Shown here piece after piece: positions 23,301 to 34,916 of a stretch of DNA of 64,000 nt. Where the stretch lies: positions 310,001 to 374,000 of the forward strand of contig NW_026089531.1 in NCBI RefSeq assembly GCF_933775445.1, in the 5' to 3' direction. Position 1 is the stretch's first letter, and every line of letters begins with the position of its first letter. Origin of the DNA: Argentina anserina (Eukaryota > Streptophyta > Magnoliopsida > Rosales > Rosaceae). Below the pieces are notes generated by a model. That model did no database searches. It saw only the letters and a list, made by a program, of their open reading frames with translations, and had not been told where the DNA came from. Both the position numbers and the translations under genes were made by a program.

Positions 23301-26300
23301 AATTGTGTATCTTTACATCGTTTGCGTATCTTTACTATTCCAATTGTGTATCTTTTCATTTCTCGTTTGCGTATCTTTCTGTAAGGCTTCTGATGCGAGT
23401 TTCTATTGTATTTGAGAGTTTTGCAAGTGTGGGAGTGTGTTTCTTTCAAACTGAGTATCTTTACATCGTTTGCGTATCTTTACTATTCCAATTGTGTATC
23501 TTTACATCGTTTGCGTATCTTTACTATTCCAATTGTGTATCTTTTCATTTCTCGTTTGAGTATCTTTCTGTAAGGCTTCTGATGCGAGTTTTTTATTGAA
23601 TTTGAGAGTTTTGCAAGTGTGGGAGTGTGTTTCTTTCAAACTGAGTATCTTTACATCGTTTGCGTATCATTACTATACCAATTGGGTATCTTTACATCGT
23701 TTGCGTATCTTTACTATACCAATTGTGTATCTTTACATCGTTTGCGTATCTTTACTATACCAATTGTGTATCTTTACATCGTTTGCGTATCTTTACTATA
23801 CCAATTGTGTATCTTTTCATTTCTCGTTTGAGTATCTTTCTGTAAGGCTTCTGATGCGAGTTTCTATTGAATTTGAGAGTTTTGCAAGTGTGGGAGTGTG
23901 TTTCATTCAAACTGAGTATCTTTACATCGTTTGCGTATCTTTACTATTCCAATTGTGTATCTTTTTATTTCTCATTTGAGTATCTTTCTGTAAGGCTTCT
24001 GATGCGAGTTTCTATTGAATTTGAGAGTTTTGCTAGTGTGGGAGTGTGTTTCTTTCAAACTGAGTATCTTTATATCGTTTGCGTATCTTTACTATTCCAA
24101 TTGTGTATCTTTACATCGTTTGCGTATCTTTACTATTCCAATTGTGTATCTTTTCATTTCTCGTTTGAGTATCTTTCTGTAAGGCTTCTGATGCGAGTTT
24201 CTATTGAATTTGAGAGTTTTGCAAGTGTGGGAGTGTGTTTCATTCAAACTGAGTATCTTTACATCGTTTGCGTATCTTTACTATTCCAATTGTGTATCTT
24301 TTTATTTCTCATTTGAGTATCTTTCTGTAAGGCTTCTGATGCGAGTTTCTATTGAATTTGAGAGTTTTGCTAGTGTGGGAGTGTGTTTCTTTCAAACTGA
24401 GTATCTTTATATCGTTTGCGTATCTTTACTATTCCAATTGTGTATCTTTACATCGTTTGCGTATCTTTACTATTCCAATTGTGTATCTTTTCATTTCTCG
24501 TTTGAGTATCTTTCTGTAAGGCTTCTGATGCGAGTTTCTATTGAATTTGAGAGTTTTGCAAGTGTGGGAGTGTGTTTCATTCAAACTGAGTATCTTTACA
24601 TCGTTTGCGTATCTTTACTATTCCAATTGTGTATCTTTTTATTTCTCATTTGAGTATCTTTCTGTAAGGCTTCTGATGCGAGTTTCTATTGAATTTGAGA
24701 GTTTTGCTAGTGTGGGAGTGTGTTTCTTTCAAACTGAGTATCTTTATATCGTTTGCGTATCTTTACTATTCCAATTGTGTATCTTTACATCGTTTGCGTA
24801 TCTTTACTATTCCAATTGTGTATCTTTTCATTTCTCGTTTGAGTATCTTTCTGTAAGGCTTCTGATGCGAGTTTCTATTGTATTTGAGAGTTTTGCAAGT
24901 GTGGGAGTGTGTTTCTTTCAAACTGAGTATCTTTACATCGTTTGCGTATCTTTACTATTCCAATTGTGTATCTTTACATCGTTTGCGTATCTTTACTATT
25001 CCAATTGTGTATCTTTTCATTTCTCGTTTGAGTATCTTTCTGTAAGGCTTCTGATGCGAGTTTTTTATTGAATTTGAGAGTTTTGCAAGTGTGGGAGTGT
25101 GTTTCTTTCAAACTGAGTATCTTTACATCGTTTGCGTATCATTACTATACCAATTGGGTATCTTTACATCGTTTGCGTATCTTTACTATACCAATTGTGT
25201 ATCTTTACATCGTTTGCGTATCTTTACTATTCCAATTGTGTATCTTTTCATTTCTCGTTTGCGTATCTTTCTGTAAGGCTTCTGATGCGAGTTTCTATTG
25301 TATTTGAGAGTTTTGCAAGTGTGGGAGTGTGTTTCTTTCAAACTGAGTATCTTTACATCGTTTGCGTATCTTTACTATTCCAATTGTGTATCTTTACATC
25401 GTTTGCGTATCTTTACTATTCCAATTGTGTATCTTTTCATTTCTCGTTTGAGTATCTTTCTGTAAGGCTTCTGATGCGAGTTTTTTATTGAATTTGAGAG
25501 TTTTGCAAGTGTGGGAGTGTGTTTCTTTCAAACTGAGTATCTTTACATCGTTTGCGTATCTTTACTATACCAATTGTGTATCTTTACATCGTTTGCGTAT
25601 CTTTACTATACCAATTGTGTATCTTTACATCGTTTGCGTATCTTTACTATACCAATTGTGTATCTTTTCATTTCTCGTTTGAGTATCTTTCTGTAAGGCT
25701 TCTGTCGCGAGTTTCTATTGAATTTGAGAGTTTTGCAAGTGTGGGAGTGTGTTTCTTTCAAACTGAGTATCTTTACATCGTTTGCGTATCTTTACTATTC
25801 CAATTGTGTATCTTTACATCGTTTGCGTATCTTTACTATTCCAATTGTGTATCTTTTCATTTCTCGTTTGAGTATCTTTCTGTAAGGCTTCTGATGCGAG
25901 TTTCTATTGTATTTGAGAGTTTTGCAATTGTGGGAGTGTGTTTCTTTCAAACTGAGTATCTTTACATCGTTTGCGTATCTTTACTATTCTAATTGTGTAT
26001 ATTTACATCGTTTGCGTATCTTTACTATTCCAATTGTGTATCTTTACATCGTTTGCGTATCTTTAGTATTCCAATTGTGTATCGTTTCATTTCTTGTTTG
26101 AGTATCTTTCTGTAAGGCTTTCTGATGTGAGTTTCTATTGAATTTGAGAGTTTTGCAAGTGTGGGAATTTGTTTCTTTTAAACTGAGTATCTTTACATCG
26201 TTTGCGTATCTTTACTATTCCAATTGTATATCTTACATCGTTTGCGTATCTTTACTATTCCAATTGTGTATCGTTTCATTTCTTGTTTGAGTATCTTTCT

Positions 26301-26498
26301 GTAAGGCTTTCTGATGTGAGTTTCTATTGAATTTGAGAGTTTTGCAAGTGTGGGAATTTGTTTCTTTTAAACTGAGTATCTTTACATCGTTTGCGTATGT
26401 TTACTATTCCAATTGTATATCTTACATCGTTTGCGTATCTTTACTATTCCAATTGTGTATCTTTTCATTTCTCGTTTGAGTATCTTTCTGTAAGGCTT
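20389..26498 (+). repeat. 6099-bp tandem duplication, copy 2
   Basis: Same order as copy 1 up to about 26498, where GGCTTTCTGATG of copy 1 (about 20399) is replaced by GGCTTCTGATG. The one clear substitution I noted is T at 15691 against G at 21790. The last part of this copy is in turn the source of the 4672-bp duplication. Confidence 0.92.
23854..24864 (+). repeat. Three 337-bp dimers, second cluster
   Basis: The 6099-bp counterpart of the cluster at 17755, with starts at 23854, 24191 and 24528 and the same TTTTGCTAGTG and TTTATATCG markers. The left edge of the 4672-bp duplication falls at the second dimer (24191). Confidence 0.92.
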
Positions 26499-26501
26499 CT
26501 G

Positions 26502-28039
26502 ATGCGAGTTTCTATTGTATTTGAGAGTTTTGCAAGTGTGGGATTGTGTTTCTTTCAAACTGAGTATCTTTACATCGTTTGCGTATCTTTACTATTCCAA
26601 TTGTGTATCTTTTCATTTCTCGCTTCAGTATCTTTCTGTAAGGCTTCTGATGCGAGTTTCTATTGAATTTGAGAGTTTTGCAAGTGGGAGTGTGTTTCTT
26701 TCAAACTGAGTATCTTTACATCGTTTGCGTATCTTTACTATTCCAATTGTGTATCTTTTCATTTCTCGTTTAAGTATCTTTCTGTAAGGCTTTCAGATGC
26801 GAGTTTCTATTGAATTTGAGAGTTTTGCAAGTGTGGGAGTGTGTTTCTTTCAAACTGAGTATCTTTACATCATTTGCGTATCTTTACTATTCCAATTGTG
26901 TATCTTTACATCGTTTGCGTATCTTTACTATTCCAATTGTGTATCTTTTCATTTCTCGTTTGAGTATCTTTCTGTAAGGCTTTCGGATGCGAGTTTCTAT
27001 TGAATTTGAGAGTTTTGCAAGTGTGGGAGTGTGTTTCATTCAAACTGAGTATCTTTACATCGTTTGCGTATCTTTACTATTCCAATTGCGTATCTTTACA
27101 TCGTTTGCGTATCTTTACTATTCCAATTGTGTATCTTTTCATTTCTCGTTTGAGTATCTTTCTGTAAGGCATTCGGATGCGCGTTTCTATTGAATTTGAG
27201 AGTTTTGCAAGTGTGGGAGTGTGTTTCATTCAAACTGAGTATCTTTACATCGTTTGCGTATCTTTACTATTCCAATTGTGTATCTTTACATCGTTTGCGT
27301 ATCTTTACTATTCCAATTGTGTATCTTTTCATTTCTCGTTTGAGTATCTTTCTGTAAGGCTTCTGATGCGAGTTTTTTATTGAATTTGAGAGTTTTGCAA
27401 GTGTGGGAGTGTGTTTCTTTCAAACTGAGTATCTTTACATCGTTTGCGTATCTTTACTATTCCAATTGTGTATCTTTTCATTTCTCGCTTCAGTATCTTT
27501 CTGTAAGGCTTCTGATGCGAGTTTCTATTGAATTTGAGAGTTTTGCAAGTGGGAGTGTGTTTCTTTCAAACTGAGTATCTTTACATCGTTTGCGTATCTT
27601 TACTATTCCAATTGTGTATCTTTTCATTTCTCGTTTAAGTATCTTTCTGTAAGGCTTTCAGATGCGAGTATCTATTGAATTTGAGAGTTTTGCAAGTGTG
27701 GGAGTGTGTTTCTTTCAAACTGAGTATCTTTACATCGTTTGCGTATCTTTACTATTCCAATTGTGTATCTTTACATCGTTTGCGTATCTTTAGTATTCCA
27801 ATTGTGTATCGTTTCATTTCTTGTTTGAGTATCTTTCTGTAAGGCTTTCTGATGTGAGTTTCTATTGAATTTGAGAGTTTTGCAAGTGTGGGAATTTGTT
27901 TCTTTTAAACTGAGTATCTTTACATCGTTTGCGTATGTTTACTATTCCAATTGTATATCTTACATCGTTTGCGTATCTTTACTATTCCAATTGTGTATCT
28001 TTTCATTTCTCGTTTGAGTATCTTTCTGTAAGGCTTCTG
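26502..28039 (+). repeat. 1538-bp higher-order repeat (9 monomers), copy 1
   Basis: Lengths are 148, 147, 190, 190, 189, 149, 147, 190 and 188, which sum to 1538. Markers are GGGATTGTG, CTCGCTTCAG, AAGTGGGAG (2-bp loss), CTCGTTTAAG, TACATCATTTG and TCTTACATCG (1-bp loss). A partial second copy runs from 28040 to 28714. The pair reappears at about 31174 and 32712 through the 4672-bp duplication. Confidence 0.9.
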
Positions 28040-28714
28040 ATGCGAGTTTCTATTGTATTTGAGAGTTTTGCAAGTGTGGGATTGTGTTTCTTTCAAACTG
28101 AGTATCTTTACATCGTTTGCGTATCTTTACTATTCCAATTGTGTATCTTTTCATTTCTCGCTTCAGTATCTTTCTGTAAGGCTTCTGATGCGAGTTTCTA
28201 TTGAATTTGAGAGTTTTGCAAGTGGGGGTGTGTTTCTTTCAAACTGAGTATCTTTACATCGTTTGCGTATCTTTACTATTCCAATTGTGTATCTTTTCAT
28301 TTCTCGTTTAAGTATCTTTCTGTAAGGCTTTCAGATGCGAGTTTCTATTGAATTTGAGAGTTTTGCAAGTGTGGGAGTGTGTTTCTTTCAAACTGAGTAT
28401 CTTTACATCATTTGCGTATCTTTACTATTCCAATTGTGTATCTTTACATCGTTTGCGTATCTTTACTATTCCAATTGTGTATCTTTTCATTTCTCGTTTG
28501 AGTATCTTTCTGTAAGGCTTTCGGATGCGAGTTTCTATTGAATTTGAGAGTTTTGCAAGTGTGGGAGTGTGTTTCATTCAAACTGAGTATCTTTACATCG
28601 TTTGCGTATCTTTACTATTCCAATTGTGTATCTTTACATCGTTTGCGTATCTTTACTATTCCAATTGTGTATCTTTTCATTTCTCGTTTGAGTATCTTTC
28701 TGTAAGGCTTCTGA
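28040..28714 (+). repeat. 1538-bp higher-order repeat, copy 2 (partial)
   Basis: Monomers at 28040, 28188, 28335 and 28525 match 26502, 26650, 26797 and 26987. The copy is cut off where the next monomer has CTTCTGATGCGAGTTTTTTATTG instead of the GCATTCGGATG monomer. Confidence 0.85.
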
Positions 28715-28862
28715 TGCGAGTTTTTTATTGAATTTGAGAGTTTTGCAAGTGTGGGAGTGTGTTTCTTTCAAACTGAGTATCTTTACATCGTTTGCGTATC
28801 TTTACTATTCCAATTGTGTATCTTTTCATTTCTCGCTTCAGTATCTTTCTGTAAGGCTTCTG

Positions 28863-29536
28863 ATGCGAGTTTCTATTGAATTTGAGAGTTTTGCAAGTGT
28901 GGGAGTGTGTTTCATTCAAACTGAGTATCTTTACATCGTTTGCGTATCTTTACTATTCCAATTGTGTATCTTTTTATTTCTCATTTGAGTATCTTTCTGT
29001 AAGGCTTCTGATGCGAGTTTCTATTGAATTTGAGAGTTTTGCTAGTGTGGGAGTGTGTTTCTTTCAAACTGAGTATCTTTATATCGTTTGCGTATCTTTA
29101 CTATTCCAATTGTGTATCTTTACATCGTTTGCGTATCTTTACTATTCCAATTGTGTATCTTTTCATTTCTCGTTTGAGTATCTTTCTGTAAGGCTTCTGA
29201 TGCGAGTTTCTATTGAATTTGAGAGTTTTGCAAGTGTGGGAGTGTGTTTCATTCAAACTGAGTATCTTTACATCGTTTGCGTATCTTTACTATTCCAATT
29301 GTGTATCTTTTTATTTCTCATTTGAGTATCTTTCTGTAAGGCTTCTGATGCGAGTTTCTATTGAATTTGAGAGTTTTGCTAGTGTGGGAGTGTGTTTCTT
29401 TCAAACTGAGTATCTTTATATCGTTTGCGTATCTTTACTATTCCAATTGTGTATCTTTACATCGTTTGCGTATCTTTACTATTCCAATTGTGTATCTTTT
29501 CATTTCTCGTTTGAGTATCTTTCTGTAAGGCTTCTG
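28863..29536 (+). repeat. Two 337-bp dimers, third cluster
   Basis: Starts at 28863 and 29200, with the same markers as the clusters at 17755 and 23854. It has two dimers where the earlier clusters have three, because the 4672-bp duplication began inside the second cluster at 24191. Confidence 0.9.
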
Positions 29537-32500
29537 ATGCGAGTTTCTATTGTATTTGAGAGTTTTGCAAGTGTGGGAGTGTGTTTCTTTCAAACTGAGT
29601 ATCTTTACATCGTTTGCGTATCTTTACTATTCCAATTGTGTATCTTTACATCGTTTGCGTATCTTTACTATTCCAATTGTGTATCTTTTCATTTCTCGTT
29701 TGAGTATCTTTCTGTAAGGCTTCTGATGCGAGTTTTTTATTGAATTTGAGAGTTTTGCAAGTGTGGGAGTGTGTTTCTTTCAAACTGAGTATCTTTACAT
29801 CGTTTGCGTATCATTACTATACCAATTGGGTATCTTTACATCGTTTGCGTATCTTTACTATACCAATTGTGTATCTTTACATCGTTTGCGTATCTTTACT
29901 ATTCCAATTGTGTATCTTTTCATTTCTCGTTTGCGTATCTTTCTGTAAGGCTTCTGATGCGAGTTTCTATTGTATTTGAGAGTTTTGCAAGTGTGGGAGT
30001 GTGTTTCTTTCAAACTGAGTATCTTTACATCGTTTGCGTATCTTTACTATTCCAATTGTGTATCTTTACATCGTTTGCGTATCTTTACTATTCCAATTGT
30101 GTATCTTTTCATTTCTCGTTTGAGTATCTTTCTGTAAGGCTTCTGATGCGAGTTTTTTATTGAATTTGAGAGTTTTGCAAGTGTGGGAGTGTGTTTCTTT
30201 CAAACTGAGTATCTTTACATCGTTTGCGTATCTTTACTATACCAATTGTGTATCTTTACATCGTTTGCGTATCTTTACTATACCAATTGTGTATCTTTAC
30301 ATCGTTTGCGTATCTTTACTATACCAATTGTGTATCTTTTCATTTCTCGTTTGAATATCTTTCTGTAAGGCTTCTGTCGCGAGTTTCTATTGAATTTGAG
30401 AGTTTTGCAAGTGTGGGAGTGTGTTTCTTTCAAACTGAGTATCTTTACATCGTTTGCGTATCTTTACTATTCCAATTGTGTATCTTTACATCGTTTGCGT
30501 ATCTTTACTATTCCAATTGTGTATCTTTTCATTTCTCGTTTGAGTATCTTTCTGTAAGGCTTCTGATGCGAGTTTCTATTGTATTTGAGAGTTTTGCAAT
30601 TGTGGGAGTGTGTTTCTTTCAAACTGAGTATCTTTACATCGTTTGCGTATCTTTACTATTCTAATTGTGTATATTTACATCGTTTGCGTATCTTTACTAT
30701 TCCAATTGTGTATCTTTACATCGTTTGCGTATCTTTAGTATTCCAATTGTGTATCGTTTCATTTCTTGTTTGAGTATCTTTCTGTAAGGCTTTCTGATGT
30801 GAGTTTCTATTGAATTTGAGAGTTTTGCAAGTGTGGGAATTTGTTTCTTTTAAACTGAGTATCTTTACATCGTTTGCGTATCTTTACTATTCCAATTGTA
30901 TATCTTACATCGTTTGCGTATCTTTACTATTCCAATTGTGTATCGTTTCATTTCTTGTTTGAGTATCTTTCTGTAAGGCTTTCTGATGTGAGTTTCTATT
31001 GAATTTGAGAGTTTTGCAAGTGTGGGAATTTGTTTCTTTTAAACTGAGTATCTTTACATCGTTTGCGTATGTTTACTATTCCAATTGTATATCTTACATC
31101 GTTTGCGTATCTTTACTATTCCAATTGTGTATCTTTTCATTTCTCGTTTGAGTATCTTTCTGTAAGGCTTCTGATGCGAGTTTCTATTGTATTTGAGAGT
31201 TTTGCAAGTGTGGGATTGTGTTTCTTTCAAACTGAGTATCTTTACATCGTTTGCGTATCTTTACTATTCCAATTGTGTATCTTTTCATTTCTCGCTTCAG
31301 TATCTTTCTGTAAGGCTTCTGATGCGAGTTTCTATTGAATTTGAGAGTTTTGCAAGTGGGAGTGTGTTTCTTTCAAACTGAGTATCTTTACATCGTTTGC
31401 GTATCTTTACTATTCCAATTGTGTATCTTTTCATTTCTCGTTTAAGTATCTTTCTGTAAGGCTTTCAGATGCGAGTTTCTATTGAATTTGAGAGTTTTGC
31501 AAGTGTGGGAGTGTGTTTCTTTCAAACTGAGTATCTTTACATCATTTGCGTATCTTTACTATTCCAATTGTGTATCTTTACATCGTTTGCGTATCTTTAC
31601 TATTCCAATTGTGTATCTTTTCATTTCTCGTTTGAGTATCTTTCTGTAAGGCTTTCGGATGCGAGTTTCTATTGAATTTGAGAGTTTTGCAAGTGTGGGA
31701 GTGTGTTTCATTCAAACTGAGTATCTTTACATCGTTTGCGTATCTTTACTATTCCAATTGCGTATCTTTACATCGTTTGCGTATCTTTACTATTCCAATT
31801 GTGTATCTTTTCATTTCTCGTTTGAGTATCTTTCTGTAAGGCATTCGGATGCGCGTTTCTATTGAATTTGAGAGTTTTGCAAGTGTGGGAGTGTGTTTCA
31901 TTCAAACTGAGTATCTTTACATCGTTTGCGTATCTTTACTATTCCAATTGTGTATCTTTACATCGTTTGCGTATCTTTACTATTCCAATTGTGTATCTTT
32001 TCATTTCTCGTTTGAGTATCTTTCTGTAAGGCTTCTGATGCGAGTTTTTTATTGAATTTGAGAGTTTTGCAAGTGTGGGAGTGTGTTTCTTTCAAACTGA
32101 GTATCTTTACATCGTTTGCGTATCTTTACTATTCCAATTGTGTATCTTTTCATTTCTCGCTTCAGTATCTTTCTGTAAGGCTTCTGATGCGAGTTTCTAT
32201 TGAATTTGAGAGTTTTGCAAGTGGGAGTGTGTTTCTTTCAAACTGAGTATCTTTACATCGTTTGCGTATCTTTACTATTCCAATTGTGTATCTTTTCATT
32301 TCTCGTTTAAGTATCTTTCTGTAAGGCTTTCAGATGCGAGTTTCTATTGAATTTGAGAGTTTTGCAAGTGTGGGAGTGTGTTTCTTTCAAACTGAGTATC
32401 TTTACATCGTTTGCGTATCTTTACTATTCCAATTGTGTATCTTTACATCGTTTGCGTATCTTTAGTATTCCAATTGTGTATCGTTTCATTTCTTGTTTGA

Positions 32501-33724
32501 GTATCTTTCTGTAAGGCTTTCTGATGTGAGTTTCTATTGAATTTGAGAGTTTTGCAAGTGTGGGAATTTGTTTCTTTTAAACTGAGTATCTTTACATCGT
32601 TTGCGTATGTTTACTATTCCAATTGTATATCTTACATCGTTTGCGTATCTTTACTATTCCAATTGTGTATCTTTTCATTTCTCGTTTGAGTATCTTTCTG
32701 TAAGGCTTCTGATGCGAGTTTCTATTGTATTTGAGAGTTTTGCAAGTGTGGGATTGTGTTTCTTTCAAACTGAGTATCTTTACATCGTTTGCGTATCTTT
32801 ACTATTCCAATTGTGTATCTTTTCATTTCTCGCTTCAGTATCTTTCTGTAAGGCTTCTGATGCGAGTTTCTATTGAATTTGAGAGTTTTGCAAGTGGGAG
32901 TGTGTTTCTTTCAAACTGAGTATCTTTACATCGTTTGCGTATCTTTACTATTCCAATTGTGTATCTTTTCATTTCTCGTTTAAGTATCTTTCTGTAAGGC
33001 TTTCAGATGCGAGTTTCTATTGAATTTGAGAGTTTTGCAAGTGTGGGAGTGTGTTTCTTTCAAACTGAGTATCTTTACATCATTTGCGTATCTTTACTAT
33101 TCCAATTGTGTATCTTTACATCGTTTGCGTATCTTTACTATTCCAATTGTGTATCTTTTCATTTCTCGTTTGAGTATCTTTCTGTAAGGCTTTCGGATGC
33201 GAGTTTCTATTGAATTTGAGAGTTTTGCAAGTGTGGGAGTGTGTTTCATTCAAACTGAGTATCTTTACATCGTTTGCGTATCTTTACTATTCCAATTGTG
33301 TATCTTTACATCGTTTGCGTATCTTTACTATTCCAATTGTGTATCTTTTCATTTCTCGTTTGAGTATCTTTCTGTAAGGCATTCGGATGCGCGTTTCTAT
33401 TGAATTTGAGAGTTTTGCAAGTGTGGGAGTGTGTTTCATTCAAACTGAGTATCTTTACATCGTTTGCGTATCTTTACTATTCCAATTGTGTATCTTTACA
33501 TCGTTTGCGTATCTTTACTATTCCAATTGTGTATCTTTTCATTTCTCGTTTGAGTATCTTTCTGTAAGGCTTCTGATGCGAGTTTTTTATTGAATTTGAG
33601 AGTTTTGCAAGTGTGGGAGTGTGTTTCTTTCAAACTGAGTATCTTTACATCGTTTGCGTATCTTTACTATTCCAATTGTGTATCTTTTCATTTCTCGCTT
33701 CAGTATCTTTCTGTAAGGCTTCTG
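28863..33724 (+). repeat. 4672-bp tandem duplication, copy 2, with one extra 190-bp monomer
   Basis: Follows copy 1 to about 33377. The offset then changes from 4672 to 4862, because the GCATTCGGATGCGCG monomer starting at about 33387 is additional. The end of copy 1 (28715-28862, with CTCGCTTCAG) corresponds to 33577-33724. Copy 2 is therefore 4862 bp long. Confidence 0.88.
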
Positions 33725-34916
33725 ATGCGAGTTTCTATTGAATTTGAGAGTTTTGCAAGTGGGAGTGTGTTTCTTTCAAACTGAGTATCTTTACATCGTT
33801 TGCGTATCTTTACTATTCCAATTGTGTATCTTTACATCGTTTGCGTATCTTTACTATTCCAATTGTGTATCTTTACATCGTTTGCGTATCTTTAGTATTC
33901 CAATTGTGTATCGTTTCATTTCTTGTTTGAGTATCTTTCTGTAAGGCTTTCTGATGTGAGTTTCTATTGAATTTGAGAGTTTTGCAAGTGTGGGAATTTG
34001 TTTCTTTTAAACTGAGTATCTTTACATCGTTTGCGTATCTTTACTATTCCAATTGTGTATATTTACATCGTTTGCGTATCTTTACTATTCCAATTGTGTA
34101 TATTTACATCGTTTGCGTATCTTTCTGTAAGGCTTTCAGATGCGAGTTTCTATTGAATTTGAGAGTTTTGCAATTGTGGGAGTGTGTTTCTTTCAAACTG
34201 AGTATCTTTACATCGTTTGCGTATCTTTACTATTCCGATTGTGTATCTTTACATCGTTTTCGTATCTTTACTATTCCAATTGTGTATCTTTTCATTTCTC
34301 GTTTGAGTATCTTTCTGTAAGGCTTCTGATGCGAGTTTCTATTGTATTTGAGAGTTTTGCAAGTGTGGGAGTGTGTTTCTTTCAAACTGAGTATCTTTAC
34401 ATCGTTTGCGTATCTTTACTATTCCAATTGTGTATCTTTACATCGTTTGCGTATCTTTACTATTCCAATTGTGTATCTTTTCATTTCTCGTTTGAGTATC
34501 TTTCTGTAAGGCTTTCGGATGCGAGTTTCTATTGAATTTGAGAGTTTTGCAAGTGTGGGAGTGTGTTTCTTTCAAACTGAGTATCTTTACATCGTTTGCG
34601 TATCTTTACTATTCCAATTGTGTATCTTTTTATTTCTCATTTGAGTATCTTTCTGTAAGGCTTCTGATGCGAGTTTCTATTGAATTTGAGAGTTTTGCAA
34701 GTGTGGGAGTGTGTTTCTTTCAAACTGAGTATCTTTACATCGTTTGCGTATCTTTACTATTCCGATTGTGTATCTTTACATCGTTTGCGTATCTTTACTA
34801 TTCCAATTGTGTATCTTTTCATTTCTCGTTTGAGTATCTTTCTGTAAGGCTTCTGATGCGAGTTTCTATTGTATTTGAGAGTTTTGCAAGTGTGGGAGTG
34901 TGTTTCTTTCAAACTG
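31530..34916 (+). repeat. 3387-bp tandem duplication, copy 1
   Basis: An offset of 3387 bp links 31659/35046, 31849/35236, 32601/35988, 33387/36774, 33738/37125, 34140/37527 and 34532/37919. TACATCATTTG at about 31538 reappears at about 34925, which places the junction there. A substitution is T at 33299 against C at 36686. Confidence 0.9.

Larger units (their letters stand above)
24191..28862 (+). repeat. 4672-bp tandem duplication, copy 1
   Basis: A constant offset of 4672 bp links 24204/28876, 25068/29740, 25907/30579, 26391/31063, 27177/31849, 27929/32601 and 28335/33007. Substitutions I could place: A at 27670 against T at 32342, G at 28227 against A at 32899, and G at 25683 against A at 30355. 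Confidence 0.92.

Noticed and set aside
28725..28919. Minus-strand 64-codon ORFs (also near 39201, 41875, 42741, 43795, 44133, 44999, 61957 and 63324)
   Set aside because: They are the reverse translation of a 148-bp monomer and its neighbour, appear only where the register happens to stay open, and have no promoter, start context or non-repeat sequence to support a gene.
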